The notes beneath the pieces were generated by a model. The model saw only the letters and a program-made list of their open reading frames with translations. It was not told the origin of the DNA and did no database searches. Of a DNA stretch of 64,000 bases, positions 35,761 through 47,590 are shown piece after piece. This DNA comes from Apostichopus japonicus (Eukaryota > Echinodermata > Holothuroidea > Aspidochirotida > Stichopodidae): contig NC_092576.1 in NCBI RefSeq assembly GCF_037975245.1, forward strand, positions 27,295,611-27,359,610. The letters run 5' to 3'. Both the position numbers and the translations under genes were made by a program. How positions within the stretch are numbered: position 1 is the stretch's first letter; every line of letters begins with the position of its first letter.

Positions 35761-36004
35761 CTGATGTTTGCAGGGGAGTATTTTATGTGTTGGGCTTGTT
35801 CTAGAACAATATTGAAGGTGCTGGCCTGTTTCTAAGTAAAGCCTATATTTTCTTTATAAATAAACACTTTTTGAATGAAAACAAAGGTTGAACCAACATT
35901 TTGAAAATAAACATCAATAGCAACAGTGCACAGCATTACACAGGATTAATTGGCCAAATGTATACACCAGGCAGCCAAGACTTCCAGGAACACAGCTGAA
36001 GCTT

Positions 36005-36127
36005 AATAGTTCATGTCTGAGAATATGCAAAGTACTAGTAAGGACTTTAATTTGAGTAACTTTCATTTTGACAGCTACGCAACCTAATAGTTTCTATTAT
36101 AAATCAGTACCTTCAACACGTTCTGTA
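36005..36127 (+). repeat. Split copy of the long repeat, left piece
   Basis: Matches 33337-33437, ending at CTTCAACACGTTC, where unrelated sequence begins. Confidence 0.8.
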
Positions 36128-38525
36128 TATACATACACCATAGGTTGAGAGTTACCTTGAGTTGGGCTCAGTGAAGTGTATAGATCTGGCGCAGTAACAG
36201 GAGTGTATGTTTTAAAATAAACAATTGGATTGAATATTGGGTGAATTAGTAGCCTGTGCACAAGTAATATGCTATTATAGATCAGAGTAACTGGTTAAAA
36301 TTCATTTCCTAGTGATAATACAACATACAGTGAATAAGATATTTTCATCGACCAAGATCAAAGTTGTCAATTAGGCATATACCCTTTTCTATGGCTCTTT
36401 CATTCCTGCGATTACGTAGCAAATGCAACAGCTATTGCGATGTAAGCTAAAAAAAATGTATATTTTAATTATACCCTGAACTTTTGACCTTAGTAATCAT
36501 GTAGAATAGCCTACGCATGACTCGCTTATACCTATGGGTCTTTAAAAATAGGGCCTAAGCCAGCAATAAACAACCAACCATCATTGGGGGGGGGGGGGTG
36601 AAATTGGAAAATCAAGTTTTTACTTGTTCTTGTGAACAGTGATATAGGCCTAGGGGTTTAAGCTAGGCCTAGTATTGTAACGATTGTTGAACCATTGTCA
36701 TTTAGATTAGCTAGCATTCTCAACAAGTTCGTTCTGCATCTGCGTGTAGCCTAGCAGTCACTATCAGCATTTACTAAATTAGATTCGCACGGTTCCTGCA
36801 GGTTGGAAAAAAATAAAATTATTGCTTGTTGTTGTAACATTGGTAGGCACACAAGCAAAGTATTCAGAATGAAGTTATATTACTAAAATAAATCAGGGAG
36901 GATGCTCTAGACCCGGCAAACCCACAATTATTATCAGCATGTACTATATAAATTAACATATTTACTTATTTATCCCCAGCCTAACTAGTAACGTTAGGCC
37001 ATTTGTTGACGAAATAAGGCCTATGCCATTCTCGTTTGTAACGATATCATAAATTTTACACGTTAACTCTAGCCAATGCCTATCCAGTATCTGTCAGTAA
37101 AAGTTAGACTAGTGGTTATAGGCATATTTAGGCCCTAGTCTAAGTTCTATCTTTACCGTTACTAAATACTATTTCTACTCAGTACTAGCCTATGGCCTAT
37201 GAAGTTAGTACAGTGAAGTTCTACCTTTGGACACAGAAGACAGGGAAGAGCTATTTTATACAAACTCGTGACAGTTTATTAGTCATATATCCCCAGAATG
37301 ATCTTCAATGGCATTAGGTAAAATAATCGTGAGGTTACAATAAAATCCATGGCTTCAATGCATGACATTTGGGAGCATCCTACTAGGCCTAGCTATATCT
37401 AGCCGACCCGGACAGCGTAGGCTCTAAGAGCGTTAGTAAACTAACGACAAAATCCTAACAACACCCTGGTACATATTGCAAACAACTTTGAACTGATGTT
37501 TCCTAGTAACGCTAAGCCTTGTCTGAATGACTTCAACGAGTGTGATATATACCGGCCATACTCATTGCATAAACGAACGGACGTTTGCAGGACACGTCAC
37601 ATGTACTGTTTAATGTGTCGATGTATTTTGTTAACCAGCATTGTAAAATTGTTTTTGACACAAAATCGCCCTCGTTATCGTCCATTGTTGGAAATCATGT
37701 GATAGTACGCTTACTTGATGTAGCGTTGGTCTAGGCCGATGGTTGCGCGTCGACAAGAATGTTTAAGTCAAACGTCTGAATTCTATAAGCAATGCGCAAA
37801 CTCAGCTGTGACTACGGATACCTTGTCAGTTGGCTTGTAAATTAACTAGATCAGAGTTACCGTAACGAGAATATCTTGTCAAGCCGATCCTTTTCTAGTC
37901 AAAACTATTTTGACTGGAATTTCTGGTCGGAAAAATTACAAGGTTGTTTGAAGAGTGTAGCAGTGATGCTTTACTTCCTCTGTGAATTTAATCGTCACTC
38001 TCTTCCCTGACAGGAACAACCATCACCAGTCGAGGTATACCAATCTGTACGTTCCTGTTGAATGGCCAGCACAGTACACGAAACAAGGCTCACATAAGCA
38101 CATATGTTAAACCTCCATTCCACTGTAACAGTTTATACAGATTTCTTGTGGTAATATAATGGACTAATTGCATCTTTTATACGAATATATACTGTCAGTT
38201 ATATGGCAGCCGCCATTTCTATATAGGTAGGAACTGGATAATAACTCTTTTATTGTCATAACAGCATGATTAATCGGTTTCATTTGTTTAGTATTCTGTA
38301 TTAAATATTGCTTCGCCGTTTGACCTGAGCTGTCATTGTAGGTATGTACAGGTTATTATAGTTGTGGAGAGTGCTTATTTAATTAGGCCATCTATAATTA
38401 AATGTTCCATATTCCCATGCTCTTACCTTTATCGTCTGCTTTTAGTAATAAAAGAGTTGAATGGAGATGGGGTGGGGGAGGGGGCTCATGGGTGGTCATT
38501 AAGAAATAGTAAAGGTACAATATTT
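36128..38525. other. 2.4-kb segment interrupting the split repeat
   Basis: Separates the two halves of a repeat that is continuous at 33337-34015. No inverted ends, target duplication or coding sequence was recognised. A G-run lies at 36588-36598. A 68-codon frame at 37496-37702 is unrecognised. Either an insertion into this copy or an older state deleted from the other copy. Confidence 0.45.
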
Positions 38526-39105
38526 TGAATCAAAGTAAAAAACAATTATAAGTTTTCACACGGTGTGGTAATAAATCGGAATGATTTATTTAAGGGGATT
38601 AGTCAGGAGAAGAAATTGTTCCACTGGTGGGGACACACATACCATGTCTATAGATGCGTCACAACATGCAATGGTGGCAACCTAAGTGTGTGTTTTGTCG
38701 TTTCCATAACTGTATAATATTCTGGAATCTCGAACAATCCTAACAATATCTTTGTACTTGAGCATATAACAAAGTTACAGTGTACAAATGACGCAATATC
38801 AGTATAAATACTTCGTACTTGTGATAAACTAGACATTGCCCGAAGCACAATGACGTTGCTGTTGCTAAGTGAATTTATATTTCTTTTGTCATTAGTAAAA
38901 CGATTTTGAGCGAATCCTTCTCCATTGTCTTGGTTTCTTTCACGTTTTCAGCACTTATTATGTCTATGAATTCCGATTATTGTTCAAGCATGACACGGGT
39001 CAGTAGAAAATCATATTAAAACGTGCACGGTTATGACTACGGATTTCTTGTTACTGATCACTCATGTGTACACTCAACTTATTCATAGACTTTGGCGTGG
39101 CTTGT
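38526..39105 (+). repeat. Split copy of the long repeat, right piece
   Basis: Resumes at the base after the left piece relative to 33437 (CAAAG, then AACAATTA, AAGTTTTCACA) and matches through to about 34010 of the intact copy. Confidence 0.8.
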
Positions 39106-39877
39106 AAAATTACACGCACGTCATCAACATTCTTTCGTAGAGTTTTGCACACATTTTTTTTTTCAGAGCTTCATTTTACAGACTTTGGTTCCTATCGTAG
39201 TAGAGTAGAAATTCATGGTGCCATTTTAATATGTCTAAGTGTGGGTTACACTAGTTGGCCTTGCATGTGACTCTCACATGTCCAGGACGTACTGCCTCAA
39301 GAAGCAACTATTTACTTATTGAATATCCGATGTAACGACACGTCAAAGCTCCTTGTTTGTCGTTAGCGTAACATGTATTTTATCCAATCAAATGTTTCAA
39401 CTTGGGTTGATTCTTTGCATTATTAGACGCTTTACGGGAATTGTTTGTTAGATAAAATCTTATAAGGGGGTGTCACTTGCTTGATTTATGAACAACTGTT
39501 AAGGGGGAACTCTCTCGTGTTGACCGATTTTGGAGGTCACGGAGTAGGACGTCTAGTTTACGTTCCAGGGGCCAAAAATGTTAGGTCTGGGTAAATCTTA
39601 ACCAGCACGCATGTCGTATTTAATCATTTTTTATTGGTTGATGGTTGAAGACTGGGCGTGGTTTATGTTTCTAATAGGTTTAAGTGTAGGTTCACACGTT
39701 ATAGGTATAGGAAGTAGTTTCTGTTTAAAAGCAACTACGGGCTCGGACGAAGGGGCGGTTCCCGGCTCGGAATAGGAGGGGTAGAACGATTGTGACCATG
39801 AGTTAGGAGACGAACGAGTCATCTATTGGCAAAAACAGTGGTGGACCAGCCCAGGAAGTCGGATCGGACGACGAGTA
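39106..39877. other. Non-genic stretch
   Basis: No gene recognised before the 30-bp repeat that follows. Confidence 0.4.
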
Positions 39878-39898
39878 AAATAACCTAGAAGACCAGGT

Positions 39899-40513
39899 TC
39901 AACACTTCGGTTCATCTGCGCCGCAGTTCACCAATCCGCCAACTGCGCCGCCGTTCACCATTCCGCCGACTGCGCCGCAGTTCACCATTCCGCCGACTGC
40001 GCCGCAGTTTACCAATCCGCCGACTGCGCCGCAGTTCACCAATCCGCCAACTGCGCCGCAGTTCACCATTCCGCCGACTGCGCCGCAGTTTACCAATCCG
40101 CCGACTGCGCCGCAGTTCACCAATCCGCCAACTGCGCCGCTGTTCACCATTCCGCCGACTGCGCCGCAGTTCACCAATCCGCCAACTGCGCCGCTGTTCA
40201 CCATTCCGCCGACTGCGCCGGTGTTCACCATTCCGCCGACTGCGCAGCAGTTCACCAATCCGCCAACTGCGCCGCCGTTCACCATTCCGCCGACTGCGCC
40301 GCTGTTCACCATTCCGCCAACTGCGCCGCAGTTCATCAATCCACCAACTGCGCTGCCGTTCACCATAGCCCAATCTTCAGCGCCGTAGTCTATAGTTCTG
40401 CCCTCCGTGTCGTGTACTGTGTTGCATTTAACTTCATCGACTTCTGAGCATGTGTTAAAACTTGGTTGCGTATTTAATAATTGCCTCTGTAATGCACGAC
40501 CACTGTGCACCAT
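39899..40513 (-). CDS. Open frame with decapeptide repeats (Gly/Val/Asn-rich)
   Basis: ATG at 40513 begins a unique N-terminal stretch of about 50 residues (including HSGRALQRQLLNTQPSFNTC and VKCNTVHDTEGRTIDYGAED). This is followed by about 15 copies of a GAVGG-MVN-CG-like decapeptide and a stop at 39899. The unique part is plausible protein sequence and precedes the repeat in the same frame, which favours this strand. Alternatively, the plus strand (39878-40388) is open without an ATG and would encode TAPQFTNPP-type Pro/Thr-rich repeats, which look like a disordered extracellular or mucin-like exon. No homologue recognised. Either frame may be accidental. Confidence 0.3.
   Translation of the reverse strand: MVHSGRALQRQLLNTQPSFNTCSEVDEVKCNTVHDTEGRTIDYGAEDWAMVNGSAVGGLMNCGAVGGMVNSGAVGGMVNGGAVGGLVNCCAVGGMVNTGAVGGMVNSGAVGGLVNCGAVGGMVNSGAVGGLVNCGAVGGLVNCGAVGGMVNCGAVGGLVNCGAVGGLVNCGAVGGMVNCGAVGGMVNGGAVGGLVNCGADEPKC
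39905..40365. repeat. 30-bp minisatellite open in both orientations
   Basis: About 15 copies of a 30-bp unit built on CCGCCGACTGCGCCGCAGTT plus CACCAAT/CACCATT. It is GC-rich against an AT-rich background. Because the unit is a multiple of three and lacks stops, three frames remain open: two on the minus strand and one on the plus strand. Confidence 0.9.
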
Positions 40514-41437
40514 CTTGACATGTATATAGATCGTAAATACGGGTAAACTTTAGTATCTCCTGTCGACAGCCTCATTCCTGTTTTCCCGCATTTCCACTCT
40601 TCCTTGAGCCCACCACCGAGGACGGCGCGTTACACCATGATGGCCTCTTAAGGATATTTGAGCAGTTATGTGGTTTTAGTTGTTTAGATTTTATAAATTA
40701 TCATGGAACTTTTGTAATTTATTAACATTCACATGTATTGCTACATCAAGGAATATTACATTGTGAAAAGTAAGGTGTTATATGGTAATATCCTGACGTC
40801 GAGTCAGTGTATGTATCTCACTGTTCTGCACCCATGTGGGCACATCACTCTCAATTGTTGTCCAAGCAACATGCCAATTTCAGCTGGGCAAAAGTTATTT
40901 ATATTGAGCCTTACGTGAAATTTCGATAGTTGTAAAGCTGGTGCTACCTAGTGAGTTGATCATTAAAAAAATCATGTAATTTATTGTTTAGCACTAATTT
41001 GTGGGTTAAAATGTTGTTTTAGGTCAATTTCTGTGTAAGTTATAGATAGAAATTTGCTAAGAGTCTATGGCTTCACTGTGTTAGGTTGCCTAATGAATTA
41101 GCGTTGCTAAGATTCAATTTCGAGAGAAATTGAAGTGTTCACAATTGCATACATTTTATTTATCTGATTCTAACCAATTATGAAGAAATGGATAGGATAT
41201 TTGTGGTAGCCTGGCAGGTATACAGAGAGATAGTTAATTTAATGTTGGGCTGCATGTTGGAGGACATGTATATTAAATGTTTCTCTGTAGAATGTATTTT
41301 GTCCAAATCTTGTTTGGTTATATTATATTAGGTTAATATTCCCTACATTGAGTTGATGTTGAATTAGTATGGAATTCCCTTTTACAATTATGATTTTAAG
41401 GAATTATAATTATTTTGTGTAGATTTGTTTCAAGATA
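40514..41437. other. Non-genic stretch
   Basis: No coding or RNA gene seen. Ends at the microsatellite tail of the LINE. Confidence 0.4.
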
Positions 41438-41474
41438 GTTGAGTTGAGTTGAGTTGAGTTGAGTTGAGTTGATT
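41438..41474 (+). repeat. (GAGTT)n microsatellite, LINE 3' tail
   Basis: About seven copies of GAGTT/TTGAG precede TTTCAGTTGAGTTAAGC. On the minus strand this is the 3' terminus of the LINE. Confidence 0.85.
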
Positions 41475-42081
41475 TCAGTTGAGTTAAGCAAAGAAAAGGA
41501 TCAGGAGGGACACTTAACTCCCCATCAATGACCCTATAGAGAGAAAAATAACTGAAGACACAAACACTCAGACACGATTATAATGCTTAAAGTGCTTGTC
41601 CAAAGCATTCTTAAACCCATTGACACTACTTGCAAGTACAATTTTCTCAGGCAAACCGTTCCACTTATTCACAACCCTATTAGAAAAAAGTTATGACGAA
41701 TATTAATCCTACTATGTGACTTTTGGAGTTTAAGACAATGACCTCTGGTACAACTACTGTTTAGCAAACATGAAAAAGTCGGTAAAGGATAAATTGTCAA
41801 AACCATACACAATCTTGAAAACCTGAATCAAGTCCTCACGTAACCTCCTAAGCTCCAGCGTGGTGAGATTCAACAGTTGTAACCGCCTATAATAAGGAAC
41901 ACTCTTTAAGGAACTAATCATCCTAGTAGCCCTCCTCTGGACCTTTTCATTACTTCCTTATCCTTAGCAAAATATGGGTTCCAAGCCTGCACAGCATACT
42001 CCAGATGAGGCCTAACCAACTGCTTATAAAGCCTAACTACGATGTCCTCTTTCAGAAAACTGAAGTTCCTCTTGATCATAC

Positions 42082-42664
42082 CTAAAACCCTCTTTTAGCA
42101 GCTTCAAGACAATGTTTAGAAGGTTGCAGAGATGAGTGAATGTAGATACCTAGGTCTCTTTCAACAGAGACCTCCTGTAACTCCACAACATTAAGATTGT
42201 ATGTAAAGTTTTGGTTATTACTACCAATGTGCATTACCTTGCATTTATCAAAATTAAAAAGAATTTGCCAGCCCTGAGACAAGGAAAAAACCTTATCCAC
42301 AATCGCTTTTGGAAGAGACCTCAGAATACAATTTGGTGTCATCAGCAAACTTTTTAGCTGTACACAAAATATCTCAGTCGATGTTATTTATATAGGCAAC
42401 AAACAACAAGGGACCCAAAACAGACCCTTGTGGAATCCCACTAGTAACGTCTTGCCAAGAAGAAGCACATCCTTTAATTACTAACCTCTGTTTCCTATTA
42501 CCAAGCCAATTCTCGATCCAAGATAGTAAATTCCCATTGACACCCATACTCTTCAGCCTCAGTAAAAGACGTTGGTGGAGACCTTTATCGAAGGCCTTCT
42601 GGAATTCCGGGAACACAACATCTACAGACTTCTGCCTATTTAGTGAGCTTGTTATATCTTCCAA
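42082..42664 (-). pseudogene. LINE reverse transcriptase core
   Basis: Two adjoining minus frames. The first (42664-42374) has VVFPEFQKAFDKGLHQRLL, in which the usual D-x-x-KAFD motif has changed; then WIENWLGNRKQRLVIKG and SGIPQGSVLGPLLFVAYIND-like sequence ending in YINNID. The second (42348-42082) contains the region after the catalytic loop, with WQILFNFDKCKVMHIG and VVELQEVSVERDLGIYI. A stop and frame change separate them, and the catalytic DD box is not intact. Confidence 0.8.
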
Positions 42665-43703
42665 AAATTAAAGAATATTAATGAGACAAGACCTTTTTTT
42701 GACAAAAGCCATGTTGACACTCTCTGATCAAAGACTGACTGCTGAAGTGACTGACCATAGACTTTTAACAATAGACTCCATGAACTTACAACAACACTTG
42801 TGAGATTAACGGGCCTATAATTACAGGGCTAAGACTTGTCAACTTTCTTGAAAATTTGGTTTATTTTAGCACATATCCAGTCCTTAGGAACATAACCTTC
42901 ATTCATAAATTTGCTAAACTTCCAATGAGAGTGGAACGCAGAAATGGTGCGTAAAGGCTTCAACAAATACTGTATGGATGGATTGCATCAGGTCCAGAAG
43001 CTTTAGAAACATTTAGACAAAGCAGCTCCTTTAAGACAACCTCATCCAAAAATAAGATCGTATCTAGTTTAGGACGATCCCTTTCCCCCTGAAAATTTGG
43101 AATACTAAAATATCTTCCTTTCTAAAACCCGACACAAAATAGTTGTTCAAACGATCTGCAAGATCCTGACAATCAGTAACTATATCATCTGCCTGTGGTG
43201 CCCTAAGAGCAAAAATAGCATCTTTAACTTTCTGCTTTGACCTGACATAAGACAAGAAAGCCTTTGGGTTATCCTAAATACTTAGAGCAATCTTACTTTC
43301 GAAATTCACTTTTGCATCAGAGACTTAGCATTTTACACTCAGCTGATGAATTTTAAATTTGGCCAAAAGAGTTTCAGAATTAGCCCTCCTAAACAACTTC
43401 CACATTCTACATTTTTGCCTGATTGCACATCTCACTTTCTTATTCATCCAGGAAGGCATGCTGCTTTTACGATGACGATTCTTCAATGGAACATGATTTT
43501 CCATAATGACCTTTAACTTATCAACTAACCAGATCCAAGATTGAGAAGCACTCATATTTCTAAACAAATTAATCCAATCTCAGTCTGTACCCTTTAGTAA
43601 AGTTTCAATTGCCTTTGTATCTGATCTCGAAAAATCAGAGAATTTCTCCTTGCTAACAGCATTTACAACCGTGCAAACAACTTTAAAAGCTAGTATATAT
43701 CGT

Positions 43704-44023
43704 TGGAGGGCGTTGTGGTCAAGTGGTTAAGGCAGTGGACTTGTGATCTAAGGATTACAGGTTCGAGCCCTGGCCAGATCATTACCTTGTGTCCTTGGGC
43801 AAGGCGCTTTATCTCCATTGCCTCTCTTCACCCAGGTGTATAAATGTGGACCTGCGAGGTAACTTGTAAATATAGTTGCGTGCGCCGGTTTGTGGCTGCA
43901 CCCTATGGGAAGTCCCCCGGGGGACACGAGGTTGTGATGCACTGTGGTGCCCCAGGAGAGATTGATTGATTTGTGCACACTTTGGTGTGTGGGTGTGACA
44001 AGTTACCAATGACCAGGGGTTAA
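43704..44023 (+). mobile_element. tRNA-derived SINE inserted in the LINE (copy A)
   Basis: The head GGGCGTTGTGGTCAAGTGGT is an A-box-like tRNA D arm. GGTTCGAGCCC at 43760-43770 is a near-consensus RNA polymerase III B box. The body continues with TTGGGCAAGGCGCTTTATCT and TGCGTGCGCCGGTTTGTGGC and stops at GACCAGGGGTTAA. The second copy at 56428-56841 (minus) matches throughout and extends further at its 3' end, so copy A is 3'-truncated or a shorter subfamily. It interrupts the LINE between its endonuclease and reverse transcriptase, so it inserted after the LINE. Confidence 0.85.
43715..43770 (+). promoter_or_regulatory. Internal RNA polymerase III promoter of SINE copy A (A and B boxes)
   Basis: GTGGTCAAGTGGTTAAGG fits the A-box region. 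GGTTCGAGCCC fits the B-box consensus (GGTTCGANNCC) at all defined positions. Spacing is typical of tRNA-type promoters. Activity is not shown by sequence alone. Confidence 0.7.
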
Positions 44024-44139
44024 GTTGTAAAGTCGTGTGAGGAGGCATTAGCCTCATACAAGAATGTAAACCTTCAACTATATCATGGTCGCTAGTTCCT
44101 AGTTTTCTTAAGCCCGTCAAATCAACAACATTGCTTGGA

Positions 44140-44892
44140 TCAAAGATCAAAACAAGATCCAGGATGTTTCCCCGCCCCCTCCCCTTGTAGGGAAAGTAAC
44201 ATGCTGATGTAAAAGCAATCTTGAACAAAATGTAGAAAGTTACTACCCTTCCTACTAATGGAACCGTCTATCCAATTAATGTCAGGAAAATTAAAGTCGC
44301 CCATTATAACGACATCGCGTTTAGCAGCCTTTCTAATTGAACCAATCAGCAAGACATCGTCATCTTCGCTGCTGTTAGGAGAACGGTAAACAGCGCCAAC
44401 AGTTATAACATCACTGGACCTCTTGGAGCTGTCTGTAGACAACACACACCAGACAGAGTTTACAAGAGAACCTTGCAACTGAGAATTCTCAACACTTTCA
44501 TATCATCCCTGACATGCAGTAAAACTCCCCCACCAATTCCTTTAGGAGTATCCCTCCTGTCCTGATGATACACAACATACCCAGGGTAAGAAACCTCGGC
44601 ACTATCAATGTTTTTCCTTTACCAAGATTCTGTGATACCAAACACTTCAGGTTTCAGATCCTCAAGAAGAACAGTAAATTCAGCAAAAAATGTTACGAAT
44701 ACTTCTAGCATTGGTAAAGACAATCTTCAGTTTATCCCTGAAACGATGTACCTTAGCATGTCTCCTGATAATGTTAGAACTATGACTATCACTTTCCTTC
44801 CTTTCAAAATACATATAAGCACCTCCACTAGAAATATAATCCTTATCAAAATTTATGCCCTCCCCCATCGACCCCCAATTTCGTTTAAACAT
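44140..44892 (-). pseudogene. LINE APE endonuclease domain
   Basis: The frame at 44892-44680 holds KIVFTNARSIRNIFC, the usual start of the endonuclease. Around 44600-44470 is GGGVLLHVRD, and 44478-44140 contains VGAVYRSPNSS and IMGDFNFPDINW, the conserved Y-R and GDFN motifs. The H-containing C-terminal motif corresponds to LGTSDHDIV near 44090. Several frame changes. Confidence 0.75.
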
Positions 44893-44905
44893 AGCTGTTC
44901 AACAG

Positions 44906-46190
44906 AGTAATTCACCAACCATTACTAGGCTAACGGTTATGCTGTTAGGCCTACAGTACCTTAGGCTACGTCTCGGGGCCTAATCTGCGTCAGCTACAAT
45001 CTGCAACAAAGCCTGGCTTATATAATTTTCTCAAACGTAAAATGTTCAATTCAAATGAATACATTTAAGGTCAATCTTTACGTCCAGGCTTCAAGCCCAT
45101 GCTGCCCACTTGCCGTCATCTTCAGGTTACTCTTCAACCTGGGAAGCCGTCATCAACAACTTGTACAAGTAATTTTCACTATCCATTTCGCACCACTGCT
45201 ATAGGAATTCTAGAGAGGGCTCCTGAAAACGGAAGTACGTCACAGGTCAACTTTTCTGTTGTCGAAAACCTTGAATCTAACCTCAGCATTGACTTACTGT
45301 ATGACGTACCAGAACGGCTGAACACAGCTATTACAGAACAGGCAGATATTCGCAGTGTCCCACAGACGTTAATTGGAGTTTGTATCCCGTCGATTTTTTT
45401 TTTTATGAATGGGAAAGTCGTAGAAACAGACGAAGGTATGGAGAGGAGGGGGAGAAGGGCGAGGCAGAGAAGAGACTAGAGATGAGGGGGAGGCAGAATG
45501 GATAGGGCCTTTCTCCTACTTTAATGGGGCGGGCGAATAATGTTTCTGGCAAATATGACCCTTTTGTTGTTTCATATCTTACTGTAACTCATAAGCTATC
45601 GATTTTTTTCTCATCTCGAAATCTCTACAAATTATACACTGACATTTGCAAAGTTTATTTGCATGTTTTATGTACAAAAAATCTTCAAATATGTTTATAT
45701 TTGGACATAAAAAGTAAAATACATAGAAACAAGTCAAAATGTGTACAAAAAGTGGAAATTTTTCGGAAAACGTTAATATGATTTGAGACATACTCGTTGA
45801 CCCTTCGGGCATACTTTACGTAACAAATTTTACAATAAAAGTACAATATCGAAATACACACAGGATTTCGAAATCGAAATGGTCGAGTTTTCGGTATATG
45901 TATGTGCAATTACTTTAGATCCCTCTGCGAGCAGGAACTCGCGAAGAAGCCATCATTGGCTTATCAAAGCCGCAAGCTTACCCAAGTCAGTCTCTTACAT
46001 TCATATTTAACGTCCATGGTTATCATTTGTCAATTGTCAACAACTCTGTAACTGGTCGACGTACATCTTTTTCTAGGAGTGACTCGAACTCGGGACCTTA
46101 TGATTGAAAGGCACTGGCGTATAAAGTCGACAATCCGAGAAAAATAGTGGTAACTTGAAGATTTAGGAGTAGAAATATAGGTAGGCTCAT
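44906..46190. other. Spacer between LINE and gypsy remnant
   Basis: Contains one possible coding frame at 45099-45479. A tRNA-like word lies at 46080-46125: read on the minus strand it gives GGTCCCGAGTTCGAGTC, a B-box-like sequence without a clear A box, perhaps a SINE relic. The rest is non-genic. Confidence 0.4.
45099..45479 (+). CDS. Unrecognised 126-residue open frame
   Basis: The central part (RTTAIGILERAPENGSTSQ, VVENLESNLSIDLLYDVPER, EQADIRSVPQTLIGV) is balanced in composition and looks like real protein sequence, while the first 30 and last 35 residues (Arg/Glu-rich) do not. It could be a single exon of about 200 bp near 45170-45390, but no strong acceptor or donor was identified. 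No family recognised. It lies 5' of the LINE and in the opposite orientation, so it is probably not part of it. Confidence 0.3.
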   Translation: MLPTCRHLQVTLQPGKPSSTTCTSNFHYPFRTTAIGILERAPENGSTSQVNFSVVENLESNLSIDLLYDVPERLNTAITEQADIRSVPQTLIGVCIPSIFFFMNGKVVETDEGMERRGRRARQRRD

Positions 46191-46652
46191 CATTTCAGAA
46201 CTTATTTACTGACTTGGTTCCACACGGTAACACTTCTGTGTTAATGCCTTTGTAGTGAATCGGACAGGGAGCCATGTTTTGGTTGTACATTTGTCCCTTT
46301 CGGCGTTCGTTGCTGCACAAGGACATGCTTTATACATTATAATTGACAAGACACATTAACGCTCTGTTGTTTCACATTTAGAGTTATAACCAAAAATGTC
46401 GCTTTTAAGACGTAGTTGAGGGAAACCACCCGAAGGTGCTTCACCGTCCTTTTTGTTTTTGTAGTTTTGAAATAATCTTGAACATGCTAAGTGAGAGAAG
46501 AAATAATAAACCACTTGACCACCAGAAATAGCGGTGGTAGTAATTGGCACTCTCTTCTGCTTATTATTGCCTGCGTATCCTCACAAATGGTTTCAGAAGT
46601 TGGATCCATGCAGAACAACTATAAGGCATCAACGAGATAAAGGACGGTGGCA

Positions 46653-47451
46653 GTATGTCGTCCATGGCTCTTAGGGTTCTCCAGCACCAGTTGGATGGGC
46701 TGGCTGCAGCCCTGTCCAGGACAAAGGTGGGAAAAACAGAAGTGCAACCTAATACGGTATACGTTTTACCAAGTGAACTTTCACCGGGACCGATGGCCTG
46801 CCAGTGATGACCTTCGTGGAAGACATCCGTACAGCATTAAGTAGAGCTGAGAAGATTGCGAGGGACCGAGGCAACTGACTTTCTGATGTCATACCTAGCC
46901 GGGCAAGAGATAAGGCACCAGCCAGAAAAGGTGTCCACCGATGCAGATGCCATCCTCCACACGCTCTGTTAGACCTTTGGAGAACGGAGTAGTCAAGGTT
47001 CCGTGATGCGCGAGATCTGTAGTAGGGTACAGAAAGATGGCGAGACCGTATCAGATTTTGACTTTAAATTGATTGCTCTTGCGGATGAGCTTGCGAAGAT
47101 CCCTGGTGCCCGAAAGCCTGAAACTGTCATCAAGAACAGTTTCGGGATCGGTTGATAGATGGGGTGTTGCGACGGGAACTTACAAGGCTCATGAAAGAAG
47201 ATCCGGGCATGTCCTTTATCAAATTAAGGGACTGGGCGCTGAATTTGGCGAAAGAGGAGAGTGATTTCGTCCCAAGGCGTATCCGACGAGCTGCTGTTCA
47301 CAGTACTGAAGCTGATACTCACCAACTTTCTGCTGTAGTGGAAAAACTTGCCAGCACTGTCCAGACCCTTGTAGATGTCATCGAAGCCATTATGGTGCAG
47401 CAAGGAGAGATTGTATTAAGGCTAGAAAGATTGGAGAGAGAGGTTCATTGA
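46653..47451 (+). pseudogene. gypsy gag, frameshifted
   Basis: Pieces lie in different frames. The 47152-47451 frame reads LRRELTRLMKEDPGMSFIKL and RDWALNLAKEES, which fit the capsid C-terminal pattern of invertebrate Ty3/gypsy Gag (LRRE-, P-M-F--LR--A---EE). It then has a coiled-coil-like stretch (LSAVVEKLASTVQTLVDVIE). The start is uncertain. Confidence 0.65.
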
Positions 47452-47495
47452 TTTAAAGGTAGGGGCGGCCCAGACCTGATAAGAAAGATATTGAA

Positions 47496-47540
47496 TGTAG
47501 ACGATGCCACCAGATGGGGCATTATGCGTCAGAATGCCCG
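47496..47540 (+). pseudogene. Gag zinc knuckle (CX2CX4HX4C)
   Basis: The frame gives CRRCHQMGHYASECP, an intact CCHC knuckle. It is not in the same frame as the preceding gag segment, so a frameshift lies between them. The open frame at 47491-47724 is a shadow. Confidence 0.85.
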
Positions 47541-47590
47541 ATTCCAACTCCCATTAATGTTCCATCGGGAAATTAAGCTCGCCCAGTTCC

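Larger units (their letters stand above)
41438..44905 (-). mobile_element. CR1/L2-like non-LTR retrotransposon (LINE), decayed
   Basis: Read on the minus strand, the order is an APE-type endonuclease (44892-44140), a linker (43567-43064), a reverse transcriptase (42664-42082) and a C-terminal domain (to about 41520). The element ends in a short (CAACT)n-like microsatellite tail at 41474-41438, as is common for CR1/L2-type elements. A SINE interrupts it at 43704-44023. Stops and frameshifts throughout show it is inactive. Clade assignment is from remembered sequence patterns. Confidence 0.8.

Noticed and set aside
40200-40373. Arg/Ser-rich minus frame (39912-40373) as an SR-type protein.
   Set aside because: It is the 30-bp repeat read in another frame and lacks any unique sequence.
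43704-43790. A functional tRNA gene.
   Set aside because: The tRNA-like head runs into a long body shared with a second copy at 56428-56841 and has no proper acceptor stem closure, so it is a SINE.
45524-45909. Overlapping open frames on both strands.
   Set aside because: Strong AT and Lys/Phe/Ile bias with no splice boundaries; likely chance.
46080-46125. A tRNA-like B box (minus strand).
   Set aside because: No A box or cloverleaf could be fitted; noted only as a possible SINE relic.
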